Source of the DNA: Aliiruegeria lutimaris
GTDB taxonomy: Bacteria; Pseudomonadota; Alphaproteobacteria; Rhodobacterales; Rhodobacteraceae
Length of the DNA: 64,000 nucleotides
Direction of reading: 5' to 3'
Assembly (NCBI RefSeq): GCF_900099935.1
Contig: NZ_FNEK01000004.1
Location: 1 to 64,000 of the forward strand
In this document: positions 63,422 through 64,000 of the stretch, one piece after another
How positions within the stretch are numbered: position 1 is the first letter of the stretch
Layout of the letters: each line of letters opens with the position of its first letter
Notes under the pieces: generated by a model
What the model was told of the DNA's origin: nothing
What the model saw: only the letters and a program-made list of their open reading frames with translations
Database searches by the model: none
Translations under genes and position numbers: made by a program

Positions 63422-64000
63422 TCAGTCTTCGCCGTCCTCATCCTCGAACATGTCGGGCTGGTCGTCCTCGCCGCCATCGCCCTCTTCCATGCCGAAGCCG
63501 GGTGGCGGACGGTTGTCGAGCAGGCCCGCGGCGCGCAGGTCGCGCAGACCGGGCAGGTCGCGGGCGCTCTCCAGGCCGAAATGGTCGAGGAAGCCGGGCG
63601 TGACCACGAAAGTCACCGGCCGACCCGGCGTCATCCGGCGGCGGCCGAAGCGGATCCATTCCATTTCCAGCAACTGGTCGATCGTGCCGCGCGAGACGGA
63701 AACACCGCGGATCTCCTCGATCTCGGCCCGTGTGACAGGCTGGTGATAGGCGATGATCGCCAGAGTCTCGATGGCCGCGCGCGACAGCTTGCGGGTTTCC
63801 ACCGTTTCCTTCTGCATCAGGAAGCCGAGATCGGGCGCGGTCCGGATCGCCCAGCGGTCGGCGATACGCACCACGTTTACGCCCCTGCCCTCGTAGCGTT
63901 TGCGCAACCGCTCCAGCGCCGTGATCGCATCCGCGCCATGCGGCATCCGAGCGTTCAGCTCGCCCACCGTGATCGGCTCGGCGGTGGCAAAGAGGATCGC
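63422..64000 (-). CDS. scpB: Chromosome segregation/condensation protein ScpB (5' end outside)
   Basis: The visible 192 codons read AILFATAEPITVGELNARM from the window edge and continue through LSRAAIETLAIIAYHQPVTRAEIEEIRGVSV (in parts), the ScpB winged-helix core. The C-terminal tail is acidic (GEDDQPDMFEDEDGED). Only a short N-terminal part is missing at the window edge. ScpB binds ScpA and SMC. The gene reads from beyond 64000. Confidence 0.93.
   Translation of the reverse strand, partial: AILFATAEPITVGELNARMPHGADAITALERLRKRYEGRGVNVVRIADRWAIRTAPDLGFLMQKETVETRKLSRAAIETLAIIAYHQPVTRAEIEEIRGVSVSRGTIDQLLEMEWIRFGRRRMTPGRPVTFVVTPGFLDHFGLESARDLPGLRDLRAAGLLDNRPPPGFGMEEGDGGEDDQPDMFEDEDGED

Overview
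The window is high-GC alphaproteobacterial chromosome, most likely from the Rhodobacteraceae (Roseobacter group). The grounds are gene order and content: tatABC followed by a DUF815 ATPase; surE-pcm-LytM factor; radA-cvpA-purF; bamE/DUF177-rpmF-plsX-fabH-ihfA-merR; a CimA-type citramalate synthase; OlsB; a double-length Dcd; and an 84-codon PilP/GspC-like protein. Coding density is high. I see about 68 protein genes, one tRNA, no rRNA, no CRISPR and no prophage. The only trace of an insertion sequence is the last codons of an IS630-like transposase at the left edge.

Region by region. 1-3.6 kb: transposase end, DUF808 membrane protein, a 46-residue membrane peptide, coaD, a CBS-domain protein and a LysR regulator. 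3.7-8.6 kb: a valine/isobutyrate catabolic cluster (mmsA, acyl-CoA dehydrogenase, 3-hydroxyisobutyryl-CoA hydrolase, mmsB) divergent from the LysR gene across a dyad-rich spacer. 9-17.5 kb: AI-2E family transporter, tatABC, DUF815 ATPase, and on the other strand surE, pcm and an NlpD-like lipoprotein, plus an SDR and a small PilP-like protein. 17.9-28.4 kb: SLC13/TrkA_C transporter, radA-cvpA-purF, PqiA-like protein, atypical SDR, degenerate Hint protein, an orphan ParA with a small partner, a lipoprotein and a Tat-signal L,D-transpeptidase. 28.7-39.3 kb: glycosyltransferase, YbdK-type ligase, DUF2161 nuclease-fold protein, a second L,D-transpeptidase, stand-alone Hsp70 NBD, prfC, squalene-synthase-like protein, methyltransferase and cimA. 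39.5-48.6 kb: cysS, selD, Gfo/Idh oxidoreductase, threonine dehydratase-like enzyme, aminotransferase, PEP mutase/isocitrate lyase family enzyme and an acetate transporter. 48.6-58.9 kb: a shortened porin, ABC-F ATPase, olsB, msrB, bamE, the DUF177-rpmF-plsX-fabH-ihfA-merR run, tRNA-Pro(GGG) and dcd. 59-64 kb: a membrane cytochrome b plus octaheme cytochrome c operon, a LamB-type porin and the 3' part of scpB.

Most of the content is housekeeping. The parts that stand out are a dispersed intergenic palindromic element of about 110-130 bp (five full copies and one half copy), a second hairpin family with a compensatory base change between copies, a gene-free 285-bp stretch packed with six short-loop hairpins, and the octaheme cytochrome/cytochrome b operon behind an unusually AT-rich leader. 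Several family members have also lost their catalytic residues (Hint, LytM, SDR, squalene synthase fold). I did not find a clearly new multi-gene system. The octaheme module and the repeat family are the best leads.
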